In this document: positions 27,501 through 35,554 of the stretch, one piece after another
Layout of the letters: every line of letters begins with the position of its first letter
Position numbering within the stretch: the stretch's first letter is position 1
Assembly: GCF_003121585.1 (NCBI RefSeq)
Contig: NZ_QEOO01000005.1
Span: 1 to 64,000, forward strand
Length of the DNA stretch: 64,000 nucleotides
Direction of reading: 5' to 3'
Source of the DNA: Nocardioides speluncae
GTDB taxonomy: Bacteria; Actinomycetota; Actinomycetes; Propionibacteriales; Nocardioidaceae
Made by a program: the position numbers and the translations under genes
Notes under the pieces: generated by a model
Told to the model about the DNA's origin: nothing
Databases searched by the model: none
What the model saw: only the letters and a program-made list of their open reading frames with translations

Positions 27501-27509
27501 GGGCGGATC

Positions 27510-27855
27510 ATGAACGCTGAGTTGTCCACCTCCCGTGCGGCCGACCGAGCCGCGCTGGCCGACCCGGGGTACCAGGCGTTCTTGGCGCTGCGGACCATGT
27601 TCACAGTGGCACCGATCCTGTTCGGGCTCGACAAGTTCGCGAACCTGCTGGTCGACTGGCCGGGCTACCTGGCCGGGGTGGATCGACCAGACCGTGCCGG
27701 GGACAGCGCAGCAGGCGATGTACGCGGTGGGGGTGGTCGAGGTGGTGGCCGGGATCGTGGTCGCCCTGGCGCCCCGGTTCGGTGGCCTGCTGGTGGCGGT
27801 CTGGCTGGCCGGGATCGTCCTCAACCTGCTCACCATCCCCGGCTTCTACGACACC
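27510..27855 (+). pseudogene. DoxX-like membrane protein gene, frameshifted and 3'-truncated
   Basis: The frame starts at ATG 27510 (MNAELSTSRAADRAALADPG). It gives two DoxX-like helices: RTMFTVAPILFGLDKFANL, then, after a shift in the run GGGG at 27675-27678, the other frame reads WIDQTVPGTAQQAMYAVGVVEVV and a further helix ending LNLLTIPGFYD. Dropping one G restores the frame. At about 27850 the sequence passes directly into GTP cyclohydrolase I, so the DoxX 3' end is deleted. Confidence 0.7.
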
Positions 27856-28208
27856 CCGCGGCGGGTGGCCAGCTCCTACGTCGAGTTGCTCACGCCGCGG
27901 GAGTTCGACCTGACCACCTTCCCCAACGACGACGGATACGACGAGCTGGTGCTCGCCAAGAGCATCCCGGTGCAGTCGCCGTGCGAGCATCATCTGCTGC
28001 CCTTTCGGGGGATCGCCCATGTCGGCTACCTGCCCGGGGCGCGCATCCTGGGGCTCGCCAAGCTGGCCCGGGTGGTCGAGCTGTTCGTTTGCGACCTGCA
28101 GGTCCAGGAGCGGCTGACCAAGCAGGTCGCCGACTGGCTGGACGGCTGCTGCGCGAGAACCCGGGCTCGCGGCAGGAGTTCTTCGCGCTCACCGGCCTGG
28201 TCGCGTGA
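27850..28208 (+). pseudogene. GTP cyclohydrolase I (folE-like) remnant with internal deletion
   Basis: From about 27850 the frame reads TPRRVASSYVELLTPREFDL, then SIPVQSPCEHHLLPFRGIAHVGYLPG and LTKQVADWLDG, which is the core of FolE. The N-terminal third is missing, replaced by DoxX. After ADWLDG about 50 codons are gone, including the HTCMTLRG zinc and active-site segment. The last residues, SRQEFFALTGLVA, resume in another frame and stop at 28206-28208. The product could not be an active cyclohydrolase. Confidence 0.75.
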
Positions 28209-28215
28209 GACCGCG

Positions 28216-29139
28216 ATGACTAGGGCGTTCGTGTTGTCCGGGGGCGGCAACCTGGGCGCGGTCCAGGTGGGGATGCTGGCTGCGCTCGCTGAGCGGGGCA
28301 TCGCCGCGGACCTTCTGGTCGGTACCTCGGTGGGTGCGCTCAACGCGGCCTACCTCGCCGGCCACGGGCCGAGCGCAGAAACTCTCGACGAGCTGACCCG
28401 GCTGTGGCGGCGGGTGCGGCGCCGCGACGTGTTCCCGATCGACCCGGTCCGGCAGCTGCTCGCCCTGGCCGGCCGCCGACCCTCGCTGAGCTCCAACCAG
28501 GGGCTGCGGCGGCTGATCGCGGACACCCTGACCTACCGGCGATTGGAAAACGCCACGGTCCCGATCCACGTGACCGCCACCAACGTGCTCACCGGAGATG
28601 CGGTGTGCCTGGGCCGCGGCGACGCGGTGACCGCGGTGCTGGCCAGCGCGGCCGTCCCCGCGGTGTTTCCCGCCGTCGAGATCGACGGCCTGGTGCTGGT
28701 CGACGGCGGCGTGGCCGACAACGCCGGGATCTCACGGGCGGTGGCGTTGGGCGCCGACGAGGTGTGGGTGCTGCCGGCCGGGTACGCGTGCGCTCTGACC
28801 CGACCACCGGCCGGCGCGCTGGCCGCCGCACTGCACGCGGTGTCGCTGCTCACCCACCAGCGGCTGCTCTGGGAGGTCGCCGACCTCGCCGCCCGGGTCG
28901 ACCTGCACGTGCTCCCGCCACTGTGCCCGGTGTCGGTGTCCCCGATCGACTTCAGCCACAGCGCCGACCTCATCGAGCGGGCCCACCGGACCACCCGCGC
29001 CTGGCTCGCCGACGGCGGCGACCGGCTCCCGGCACCCCAGCGGTTCCTGGCGCTGCACGACCACCACCGACCAGACCCGATGGCCGGCGGGTGCCCGACC
29101 CCGGCCGTCCCCGCCAGCCCCCGCCGACCGGCAGCGTAA
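28216..29139 (+). CDS. Patatin-like phospholipase (RssA/NTE type)
   Basis: A 307-residue patatin-family lipid acyl hydrolase. The oxyanion loop SGGGNLGAVQVGML is at about 8-21, the nucleophile elbow GTSVG (Ser about 42) at 40-44, and the catalytic Asp in VDGGVADN at about 162. The serine-aspartate dyad is intact. It begins with ATG at 28216, seven bases after the stop of the folE remnant. The C-terminal 40 residues are proline-rich and not typical. It is the only apparently intact gene of this decayed cluster. Confidence 0.85.
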   Translation: MTRAFVLSGGGNLGAVQVGMLAALAERGIAADLLVGTSVGALNAAYLAGHGPSAETLDELTRLWRRVRRRDVFPIDPVRQLLALAGRRPSLSSNQGLRRLIADTLTYRRLENATVPIHVTATNVLTGDAVCLGRGDAVTAVLASAAVPAVFPAVEIDGLVLVDGGVADNAGISRAVALGADEVWVLPAGYACALTRPPAGALAAALHAVSLLTHQRLLWEVADLAARVDLHVLPPLCPVSVSPIDFSHSADLIERAHRTTRAWLADGGDRLPAPQRFLALHDHHRPDPMAGGCPTPAVPASPRRPAA

Positions 29140-29167
29140 CAACCACCCGAATCAACGAGGAGGATTC

Positions 29168-29220
29168 ATGGCCACCGAACAGACCCACGTCATCGTCGGG
29201 GCGAGGCTGGCGTCGTCGCT
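29168..29220 (+). pseudogene. 5' fragment of an FAD-dependent ferredoxin-reductase-type gene
   Basis: ATG at 29168 has a strong GAGGAGG site, and the product begins MATEQTHVIVGARLA, the start of rhodocoxin/ferredoxin reductases (TxVIVGAGLAGxxAA). The similarity stops after about 15 codons and the rest of the gene is absent. It is the last piece of the broken cluster. Confidence 0.45.
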
Positions 29221-29405
29221 GAGTTCGTTTGTACCGGCCGGCCTCGGCGGCGGCGTCGAGCCCGCCGTTGGCGGCTACTCCCGGCTCCTCAACTCCCGTT
29301 GGTGCCAGTTGCGTTTACGAGTCGATCCACTGCATCGACGTGGCGAAGGTGACGCTCCACGCAGGCCACATGCCCGGCACATTGTCCACCACATATCCTC
29401 CGCTC

Positions 29406-30092
29406 ATGAGCCACTCAGGACGCGCTCGGCCGGCCGGGATCGTGTTCTTCGACATCGACGGGACCCTGGTCACTGGGACCAGTTCCGGGTCATTTATTGC
29501 CCAACGTCTCGGACACGCACACGAGGTGGACAAAGCAGAAGCAAGGTACGCCGCAGGAGACATCGACAACCATGCGGTGTGCATCATCGATGCGCATGGC
29601 TGGTCCGGCACCAGCGCGGCCCAAGTGTCCGCCTGGCTCGAGGACCTGCCGCTCATCGATGGGATCGATGAGGCCCTGCGCTGGTGCAAGTCACAGAACC
29701 TCGTCCCCATGCTGGCCTCCCTCGCATGGGATCCCGTCGGCGCTCACCTCGCGCGCCGCTTCGGCTTCGCGGCACACTGCGGGCCCAAACTCGATACGAC
29801 CAACGCGACCTACACAGGCGAGGTCGCCGCGACGTTTGACGAGCACGACAAACGGGACTTTGCCATCACCAGTTGCCGTCGAGTTGGGGTCCTGCCTGCT
29901 CGGTGCATCGCGATCGGTGACAGCCGCTCGGATCTCCCGCTCTTCGAGGCAGTCGGCTTCAGCGTCGCGTTCAACGCATCTCCCGACGCTCGGGCGCAAG
30001 CCACAACGACCGTGGACTCCACCTCGCTCGTCGACGCACTTCCGCCGATCGAAGAATGGCTCCTTGAATCTCAGAGCCCGACTGGGTGGTGA
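29406..30092 (+). CDS. HAD-superfamily phosphatase (phosphoserine-phosphatase-like)
   Basis: A 228-residue HAD hydrolase. Motif I is FFDIDGTLVTGTSSG (about 14-28, nucleophile Asp16), with a helical cap after it. Motif III Lys lies in the EHDKRDFAI region, and motif IV is CIAIGDSRSDLPLFEAVG (about 178-195). The layout is closest to the HAD-IB SerB/YbjI-type phosphatases. The substrate is unknown. TATCCT ends six bases before the ATG, so it is probably leaderless. Confidence 0.87.
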   Translation: MSHSGRARPAGIVFFDIDGTLVTGTSSGSFIAQRLGHAHEVDKAEARYAAGDIDNHAVCIIDAHGWSGTSAAQVSAWLEDLPLIDGIDEALRWCKSQNLVPMLASLAWDPVGAHLARRFGFAAHCGPKLDTTNATYTGEVAATFDEHDKRDFAITSCRRVGVLPARCIAIGDSRSDLPLFEAVGFSVAFNASPDARAQATTTVDSTSLVDALPPIEEWLLESQSPTGW

Positions 30093-30161
30093 GCACGCAC
30101 GACGATTCACCCGGACACCCCGCGGGCCGCCGTCGACTCAGGCCCCCGGACCACCACACCA

Positions 30162-30202
30162 TGCGGCGTCGCGACTGTCATGGCCGCGCGTCGCACGCCG
30201 CA
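30162..30202. terminator. Possible hairpin between convergent HAD genes
   Basis: TGCGGCGT and ACGCCGCA are complementary 8-base arms 25 bases apart, between the stops at 30092 (+) and 30208 (-). The loop is long, so this is only a possible terminator. Confidence 0.3.
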
Positions 30203-30207
30203 CCCAC

Positions 30208-30864
30208 TCAGTGTTGAAGCACGTCGGACAGCGAGCGGTCGATTGCCGAGGTGAGTACGACGTCGGCGTGTGCGACGCGTCCCGGATCGACAAAGGGATT
30301 GGGTATGGCGATGCAGCGGAGGCCGGCAGCCTGGGCGGCGGTCACGCCGTGGGCGGTGTCCTCAACGGCGATCGCGTCCGACGCGGGGATGCCGAGCCGG
30401 GTCAGCGCCAGCTCGTAGATGTCGGGCGCCGGCTTGTGTCGGGGCACCTCGTCACCGGTGGCGATCACCGTGAAGCGCTCCAGAAGGCCAACTCGTTCGA
30501 GGTGCCCGGCTACCCAGGGGCGCGGCGAGGATGAGGCGACCGCCGCCTCGATCCCAAGCCGTGCCGTCTCGTCCAGCCAGTCGCGCAGGCCCGGCGCGAG
30601 GTCCAGCGAACGGTGCAGCTGGTCGCGGTAGCGCACCCGCCGCTGATGGCTCAGCTCCCGGTCGTAGGTACTGCCGACGGCGCCGGAGAGCACGTCGTAC
30701 CGCTGGTTGGTGATGTCTCCGCCGTGGTCGGCGAAGAATCCGGTGAGCTCGAGCTCCAGGCCCCATTGCTGCCATTCGTAGCGCCAGCTCGCCAGCATCG
30801 TGGACTCGGTGTCCATCAGCAGCCCGTCGAAGTCGAAGATGATGGCGAGCGGCAACGATGTCAT
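30208..30864 (-). CDS. HAD-superfamily hydrolase (beta-phosphoglucomutase-like)
   Basis: A 218-residue HAD protein of the subfamily IA group. Motif I is IIFDFDGLLMDTES (about 8-21), the helical cap spans about 20-85, motif II is VASSSPRPWVAGHLE (about 112), motif III is GDEVPRHKPAPDIY, and motif IV is AIAVEDTAHGVTAAQAAG (about 168-185). The DxDGxxxDxE signature suggests sugar-phosphate mutase or phosphatase activity. ATG at 30864 follows GAGAGG. It is convergent with the other HAD gene. Confidence 0.88.
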   Translation of the reverse strand: MTSLPLAIIFDFDGLLMDTESTMLASWRYEWQQWGLELELTGFFADHGGDITNQRYDVLSGAVGSTYDRELSHQRRVRYRDQLHRSLDLAPGLRDWLDETARLGIEAAVASSSPRPWVAGHLERVGLLERFTVIATGDEVPRHKPAPDIYELALTRLGIPASDAIAVEDTAHGVTAAQAAGLRCIAIPNPFVDPGRVAHADVVLTSAIDRSLSDVLQH

Positions 30865-31039
30865 GCGGCCGATCCTCTCATCGCCCCTCGACGTACTCAG
30901 CCCGCCGCAAGAAGCTAGAGATCCTCGGTTGCCGAAACTCAGAGGATTTGTCTTGAACTTCGTTCGCAAGTAGCCCATGCCGACCGGACACACTGAGCCG
31001 GCCGCGCTGACTCTGGGCGTTTCGGCTCGTCCGGATTGC

Positions 31040-31202
31040 TCAAGGGAGCGGAAACGTCCAGAGGGTGATGTCGAAACCTCGCGGATCAGGGCCTCCGCGG
31101 TCCCGGTGCCGACGTAGAGGGGCCGGCGAGCGCCCAGACCAGCAGGAGACCTGTGCGAGAGCCGGGGCGCGAATCCGTCTCCGTGTCGTGCACGGGCATC
31201 AT
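31040..31202 (-). pseudogene. DUF998 membrane protein gene, 5' remnant with frameshifts
   Basis: The frame starts with ATG at 31202, overlapping the reductase stop as ATGA. It reads MMPVHDTETDSRPGSRTG, then LLLVWALAG, the first DUF998 helix. After one missing base it continues as PLYVGTGTAEALIRE, then after another as FDITLW. These pieces match the N-terminal 50 residues of DUF998 proteins in order. The rest of the gene, with its other membrane helices, is absent. Confidence 0.6.
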
Positions 31203-31771
31203 GACTGCACGTCCGGTTCGTCGCCGAGGGTGCGATAGTCCAGGATCACGATCCCTGACTCGAGCGCGGTGACCTTGTCCAGCTCGAAGCCGGTCGTCGG
31301 AGTGTCCCGGTAGAGAAGGTCGGCGGGCCCGCCACGGCCGATCATGAACGGGTGGACCCACAGCCGCAGGCGGTCCAGGAGCCCGGCGGACATCAAGGTG
31401 TGGGTCACCTGTCCGAAGCCGAACTGGACGATGTCGCCGTCCGACTCTTCCTTCAGCTTCTTCACCCCAGTAGCCAGGTCGCCGTCAATGACGTGGGTGT
31501 TGTTCCACTCCGGGTCGACCAGCGTGCGGGAGGCGACGTACTTGGGCATCGCGTTCATCTTGTCGGCCAGCGGGTTGCCGGACATGGTGGGCCACACCGG
31601 TGCCATGACCTCGTAGGTGTGCCGGCCCATGATCACGGCCGAGCAGGAGAGCACGAGGTCCGTCTGGATCTTGTTCCCCTCCGCGCCGAACCCGCCGGTG
31701 TCCGGCCACGTCTGGGGGCTCTCGATGACGCCGTCGAGGCTGATGTAGGTGGAGTTGACGAGCTCGCTCAT
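31199..31771 (-). CDS. Dihydrofolate reductase-like (RibD C-terminal domain) protein
   Basis: A 190-residue RibD C-terminal/DHFR-superfamily protein. STYISLDGVIESPQTW (about 7-22) is the first strand-loop, with SAVIMGRHTYEVMAPVW (about 45-61), DIVQFGFGQVTHTLMSAGL (about 113-131) and HPFMIGRGGPADLL. It should bind NAD(P)H; the substrate is unknown. ATG at 31771 follows GGAAGG. Its stop overlaps the start of the DUF998 remnant, so the two were once a coupled operon. Confidence 0.88.
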   Translation of the reverse strand: MSELVNSTYISLDGVIESPQTWPDTGGFGAEGNKIQTDLVLSCSAVIMGRHTYEVMAPVWPTMSGNPLADKMNAMPKYVASRTLVDPEWNNTHVIDGDLATGVKKLKEESDGDIVQFGFGQVTHTLMSAGLLDRLRLWVHPFMIGRGGPADLLYRDTPTTGFELDKVTALESGIVILDYRTLGDEPDVQS

Positions 31772-31851
31772 CTGATTGCCTTCCATGGAATTGCGTGCAC
31801 CGGCGGTTTGCCGGCGCTGTCTCTACTACGAATGGGGGCTGCCACTTTCGA

Positions 31852-32106
31852 CAGTTGGGAAGGGTTGTGTCTCGGCTGTGCTTGGGGGGAGGGGCGTCGA
31901 GGCGCGCGACGACCAGCTGCCCCTTGTCGAAGACTCCGCCGTCGATGGCGGTGGCGCGGCCGCCCGCGTACGTGTGCGGGCGGCCGCTCAAGGTGGCGGG
32001 AACTCCGAAGTACTGGTGGGTCGGGCTGTGACCATGGACGACGGACTGCAAGCCCAACGTCGTGAGCAACCGGTCGAGCCGGTGTCGTCGTGGAAAGCTC
32101 CCCGGT
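31852..32106 (-). pseudogene. Metallophosphoesterase 3' remnant
   Basis: The minus frame from about 32106 reads RLDRLLTTLGLQSVVHGHSP, then HTYAGGRATAIDGGVF and QLVVARLD. That is the C-terminal part of calcineurin-like phosphoesterases, with the VVHGHSP metal-binding motif and the IDGGxF strand. A stop codon precedes it, so the N-terminal half with the other metal ligands is missing. It ends next to the left direct repeat of the integrative element. Confidence 0.6.
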
Positions 32107-32216
32107 CACTCAGCACGTCAGTCCGACCCAGTCAGCCGAGTCACGACCCGCGAGGACAGTGCGGCCGCCTCAAGCAGCTGACGAGCCTCATGGCGAAGCA
32201 CGGCAGTCATCGCCGA

Positions 32217-32237
32217 TAACTGACATTATGTCAGTTA
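32217..32237. repeat. 21-bp perfect palindrome beside the left direct repeat
   Basis: TAACTGACAT and ATGTCAGTTA are perfect inverted arms around a single T. It is immediately to the left of the direct repeat that starts at 32239. It could be a recombinase or regulator binding site. No copy was seen at the right end. Confidence 0.6.
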
Positions 32238-32238
32238 C

Positions 32239-32266
32239 TAGTCTGCGTATTGCATCAGATGAATCA
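32239..32266 (+). repeat. Left direct repeat of the putative integrative element
   Basis: A 28-base sequence beginning TAGTCTGCGTATTGC and ending CAGATGAATCA. It matches 44879-44906 in the same orientation with two differences. Weaker similarity continues for about 40 bases through a shared CCACTACCCC. A partial copy of the core (TCAGATGCATCA) is near 32440, just before the integrase gene. It is a candidate attachment site. Confidence 0.65.
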
Positions 32267-32494
32267 CCCACGCAGCTTGGATCCACTACCCCGCTGTCAA
32301 CGAGGAATCGCCTCCTGACCTGCGGAAACACGTGACGGAACGGCGCCTGGAGTGCTCCTTCGGCGACCCGCACCCACCAAGTCGGTGCACCTGACGACCT
32401 ACACGACACGCCGTTGACCTGCACATACACACTGGGCGTCTCATCAGATGCATCATTGAATCACTGGCTGTAACAGGATTTGGGGGGGTACTTG

Positions 32495-33598
32495 ATGCAG
32501 ATTGACGGCGCAGGACGGGTGCAGCTGGTGCAGTCGATGCCGGTCCTCCGGCCCGACGAACAGGTGCTCCAGCTGATGCTCGACGGCTGGCGCAACCAGC
32601 AACTGTCCCGCAACCTCCGGTTCGACACGATCGACCAGCGCCTCCGCTGTGTGAAGCGGTTCCTGGACCACGTCAACGAAGACCCCTGGAACTGGACGCC
32701 GGCCATGGTCGAGGAGTTTTCGGCCGACCTGCGCACCGTCAAACACGTGTCCCACTCGACGCTGCGCGGCTACCACTCCGCCTTGCGGGGCTTCACCAGT
32801 TACAGCAACCCCGACTACGGCTGGGACCGGATCTGCGAGAAGTACTTCGGCACACACCCGGCCCAGGTCTTCTTCGACTGGAACACCGCTCCTCACGTCG
32901 AGGAGTACGACGGCCGGCCCACGAAACGTCCGTACACCCGCGAAGAGATCAGCGCACTATTCGACCACGCCGACGACGAGGTCGAGCTCATCGGGAAGTC
33001 CAGCCGCAAGGGCTGGCAGGCCGCGTATCGCGACGCAACCATGATGAAGATCGCATACGCCTACGGCCTCCGATTCAACGAGCTCCGCCACCTTCAGACC
33101 GTCGACTTCGCTCGCAACCCACGCGTCCGTGAGTTCGGAGCCTTCGGGATCTGCAAGGTCCGCTACGGCAAGGCCAAGCGATCGTCCCCACACAAACCGC
33201 GGAGCGTGCTCACCGTCTGGCGATGGACACCCGGCATCCTCGAGGACTGGCTCGCCAACGGCCGGGGCGAACCAGGCACGCTCGACCTCTTCCCCAGCGA
33301 GCGTGGCGGCCTCGTCGTCGAGTCCACACTGATCCGCCGAGTGCGCCGCTACTGCCAAGAGCTGGGGTTCTCGGAAGGACTCGACCTCCACTCGTTTCGA
33401 CGGTCGTACGCCACTCATCTGCTCGAGGACGAATGGGATCCACGCTTCGTACAGGACCAGATGGGCCACGAGTACGCGTCGACGACCGGGATCTACCAGT
33501 TCGTCTCCGACGAGTTCCGGAGCTCCACGCTCAGGAGCGCGCTGGACCGTACGGTGAAGGAAGCCATGGCACGCAGGACCGAGGACGGCACATCATGA
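32495..33598 (+). CDS. Tyrosine-type site-specific recombinase/integrase
   Basis: A 367-residue tyrosine recombinase. The N-terminal SAM-like core-binding domain spans about 20-115 (SRNLRFDTIDQRLRCVKRFLDHV). The catalytic domain has Arg I in YGLRFNELRHL (about 190-200), the Lys beta-hairpin region, HSFRRSYATHLLE (HxxR, about 298-310), GHEYASTTGIYQFV with the second His and the nucleophile Tyr about 338. All catalytic residues are present. ATG at 32495 follows a G-rich site. Its stop overlaps the HTH gene as ATGA. Confidence 0.9.
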   Translation: MQIDGAGRVQLVQSMPVLRPDEQVLQLMLDGWRNQQLSRNLRFDTIDQRLRCVKRFLDHVNEDPWNWTPAMVEEFSADLRTVKHVSHSTLRGYHSALRGFTSYSNPDYGWDRICEKYFGTHPAQVFFDWNTAPHVEEYDGRPTKRPYTREEISALFDHADDEVELIGKSSRKGWQAAYRDATMMKIAYAYGLRFNELRHLQTVDFARNPRVREFGAFGICKVRYGKAKRSSPHKPRSVLTVWRWTPGILEDWLANGRGEPGTLDLFPSERGGLVVESTLIRRVRRYCQELGFSEGLDLHSFRRSYATHLLEDEWDPRFVQDQMGHEYASTTGIYQFVSDEFRSSTLRSALDRTVKEAMARRTEDGTS

Positions 33599-33927
33599 AG
33601 CGCAAGGTCGACTACACCTGGAGGCTCGCCGAGCTGATGGCAGCCCGCGGCCTGCACAACACCACAGACCTCATCCCCCTCTTGGCTGAACGCGACATCA
33701 CCCTGTCCCGGCCCCAGGTCTATCGCCTGGTGAATCAGCGCCCGGAGCGAATGTCCCTTCAGGTGGTCGCGGCGCTGTGCGACATCTTCGACTGCACGCC
33801 CGCGGACCTGCTCACCACCACCGCTGCGGACGTTCGTGTGCGCAAGACCGGCACCGCTTCCCCGCCCAACGTTGTCTCGCTCGACCGCACCGTGCGGCCA
33901 CGTCGCGCGAACATCCTCGACGAGTAG
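33595..33927 (+). CDS. XRE-like helix-turn-helix protein of the recombinase operon
   Basis: A 110-residue Cro/C1-type HTH protein. The DNA-binding part is about 8-66 (RLAELMAARGLHNTTDLIPLLA, SRPQVYRLVNQRPERMSLQVVAALCDIFDCTPADLL), followed by a basic tail. It is coupled to the integrase by an ATGA overlap and followed 14 bases later by the third gene. The fixed order integrase / HTH / zinc-finger recombinase-like suggests it regulates the operon or helps recombination. Confidence 0.87.
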   Translation: MKRKVDYTWRLAELMAARGLHNTTDLIPLLAERDITLSRPQVYRLVNQRPERMSLQVVAALCDIFDCTPADLLTTTAADVRVRKTGTASPPNVVSLDRTVRPRRANILDE

Positions 33928-33941
33928 CTCAGGGAGCAGCG

Positions 33942-34028
33942 ATGGATCCGAAACCGGTCGGCCTCTCCCCTCGTTCCACCGTGCGCGGTCGACCGCGCAC
34001 ACCAAGAAGCCGCAGCGGCCGCGAAGAC
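33942..34028 (+). pseudogene. 5' part of the third recombinase-operon gene, split by the Tn3 element
   Basis: ATG at 33942 has the ribosome site AGGGAGC. Twenty-nine codons (MDPKPVGLSPRSTVRGRPRT and on) run exactly to the transposon edge. Removing the transposon and one copy of AAGAC joins GAA GAC to CCA TGC at 41002, giving PCARCSRN, the first zinc-finger knuckle. The gene is therefore interrupted by the insertion. Confidence 0.8.
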
Positions 34029-34070
34029 GGGGTGTCGGTAAGAACGCTGTCACCTGCCGCCACATTTCGG
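34029..34070 (+). repeat. Left terminal inverted repeat (IRL) of the Tn3 element
   Basis: It begins GGGGTGTCGGTAAGAACGCT and ends GCCGCCACATTTCGG. It is preceded by AAGAC (34024-34028), repeated at 40997-41001. It matches the right repeat in inverted orientation with about seven differences, clustered at its outer and middle bases. Confidence 0.9.
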
Positions 34071-34371
34071 TGACGGTCGGGCCCGCTGCTGAGAGCCGCT
34101 GAGCGTCCGTTGTGTGGGCCGCGCTGAGGTCGTGCCCGCCGGGGTGGCGCGGCGGCGGCTCGCGCGCTACGGAGGTGGGCGTTCGAACGTAAAGTTTGAG
34201 CGAAGCGCTTGCCGATTCGTGTGACCTGAATCACGCTGGAGAGTCGCCTCCGGTCACCGCAGATGCCGGTTCGCAGTCGGTACGGGGTTAGCGGAATCTG
34301 ATGAGGACGGCGGCGGGAGGACGGTGCGGGGGTGCGCTCTCGCACACCACCAACGGGGAAGGTGAAGAATC
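34071..34371. other. Left intergenic region of the transposon
   Basis: About 300 bases between IRL and the first passenger gene, with no gene seen. It should hold the promoter for the rightward pair at 34372 and 34949. Candidate elements such as GTGACCTGAATCACG near 34220 (arms GTGA / TCAC) cannot be assigned with confidence. Confidence 0.5.
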
Positions 34372-34956
34372 GTGAGAGCGGGGAAGAAGCGGGCTGTCTT
34401 GGCCCTGGTGTTGGCGGCAGCAGGCGCCGGAGCCCTTGTGGGCGGCGCGATGGCAATGGGTTCGGAGGGCACTGGCGCGCCCTTGACGCGCGCCGAGGTG
34501 TACCACGACGGCATGACCCTGGAAGAGGTCCAGGCGGCAGCTACGGGCAAGGTCGGGGAGGTTGCGCCGCCGTGTCCCGATGAGGCCACGGTGGCCCGAC
34601 TCAAGACCGCGGGTCTGCCGTTCGGTCCGTGCGACCCGGTTCCCGAGGAGGGTCAGCCGGTGATCATTCCCGACCCCCGGTTTGAGAGACCTGAACCCGG
34701 CCCGGACGACGACGTGTGTCCCGGCGCCACTCTCGGGAAGGGCGTGAGCCTGACCGTCTTTGTACCGTGCGCGCCTGGTGCGGAGATCACCGCTGTACAA
34801 GCTGTGCAGGTGAACGGAACCTACTGCGCGAGAGTCTCGTACGTCGCACGGACCGCTGCGACGCCGAGAACCGAAACGGTGTGCCCCGGCGAGGAGCCAT
34901 CGTCCACTCGCGTGTCGGTGGTTTCCCCCGAAACGGAGGAGCACGCTCATGAATGA
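34372..34956 (+). CDS. Exported or anchored six-cysteine protein, paralogue of the anti-sigma ectodomain
   Basis: A 194-residue protein with a basic N-terminus and one hydrophobic segment (about 7-30) that could be a signal peptide or anchor. Residues 66-175 carry six cysteines (68, 87, 116, 133, 152, 171) in motifs CPDEATVARLK, PCDP, VCPGATLGKG, VPCAPGAEI, YCARVSYVAR and ETVCPGE. The same motifs with almost the same spacing form the outside domain of the protein at 35555-36196. GTG at 34372 follows GGGGAAGG. It overlaps the protease gene by eight bases. Function unknown; a decoy, ligand or partner for the sensor is possible. Confidence 0.85.
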   Translation: MRAGKKRAVLALVLAAAGAGALVGGAMAMGSEGTGAPLTRAEVYHDGMTLEEVQAAATGKVGEVAPPCPDEATVARLKTAGLPFGPCDPVPEEGQPVIIPDPRFERPEPGPDDDVCPGATLGKGVSLTVFVPCAPGAEITAVQAVQVNGTYCARVSYVARTAATPRTETVCPGEEPSSTRVSVVSPETEEHAHE

Positions 34957-35545
34957 CCTATTCGGTGTGCGGCGGTGGGGGCTCGTCGCATTGTTGGCTT
35001 CGGTGTTCCTCCTGGCGGCGGTGGCAGCGGCCAATGCGAGCCACCCGATGGTGCAACCTGACGGCGACCGCATGCACTGGTCCGACAATGACCCAAGCTT
35101 TCCGCGCGGCTACGTCTTCTGGCAGGACCAGACTGGCGCGGAGTGGCCGGTGTTCTCGTCGGCTGTTCAGTGGGACAGGGCCAGTCGACTGGACGCGGTC
35201 TATGTCACCGGGAGCTGCACATCCAACCACTGCGTCACCGTGCGCGAGGCCGACCTCGATCCGGGATGCACTGGGAGGCTTGGTGAGGTCCTCCACGTGA
35301 CCGGCCCAGCGGGGCACTACTTCTCGGCTACCGAGGTCCGTATCGACGCGCAGTGCGACGCGCGGAGCGCTGCTGACCGGCGCGAACTCGTCTGCCACGA
35401 ACTAGGCCACAGCACCGGCCTGGATGACCGACCGTCCAACACGAATACCTGCATGCGTTCCGGCGACATGGTCGGCGAGCAGTTCCCGGACGGGCACGAC
35501 TTCGAGGTGCTGCTCTTCAGCTACAACCACGACGACCCCGGCTAA
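34949..35545 (+). CDS. Secreted metzincin-like zinc metalloprotease
   Basis: A 198-residue protein with a signal peptide (about 1-30, ending AANA). The catalytic motif CHELGHSTGLDD gives HExxHxxGxxD at residues 150-160, in which two His and an Asp bind zinc and Glu151 acts as base. Met169 in TCMRSG fits the Met-turn of metzincins. Six cysteines (90, 95, 107, 136, 149, 168) suggest disulfides. The mature protein is small, so substrate specificity may be narrow. It is translationally coupled to the six-cysteine protein upstream and convergent with the anti-sigma gene. Confidence 0.82.
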   Translation: MNDLFGVRRWGLVALLASVFLLAAVAAANASHPMVQPDGDRMHWSDNDPSFPRGYVFWQDQTGAEWPVFSSAVQWDRASRLDAVYVTGSCTSNHCVTVREADLDPGCTGRLGEVLHVTGPAGHYFSATEVRIDAQCDARSAADRRELVCHELGHSTGLDDRPSNTNTCMRSGDMVGEQFPDGHDFEVLLFSYNHDDPG

Positions 35546-35554
35546 ACGACCGGG

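Noticed and set aside
29315..29710. A 131-codon minus-strand frame over the HAD phosphatase gene.
   Set aside because: It overlaps the motif-I region of a clear HAD gene and shows no family features.
31776..32219. A plus-strand frame over the metallophosphoesterase remnant.
   Set aside because: The minus strand gives recognisable phosphoesterase motifs; the plus frame gives none.
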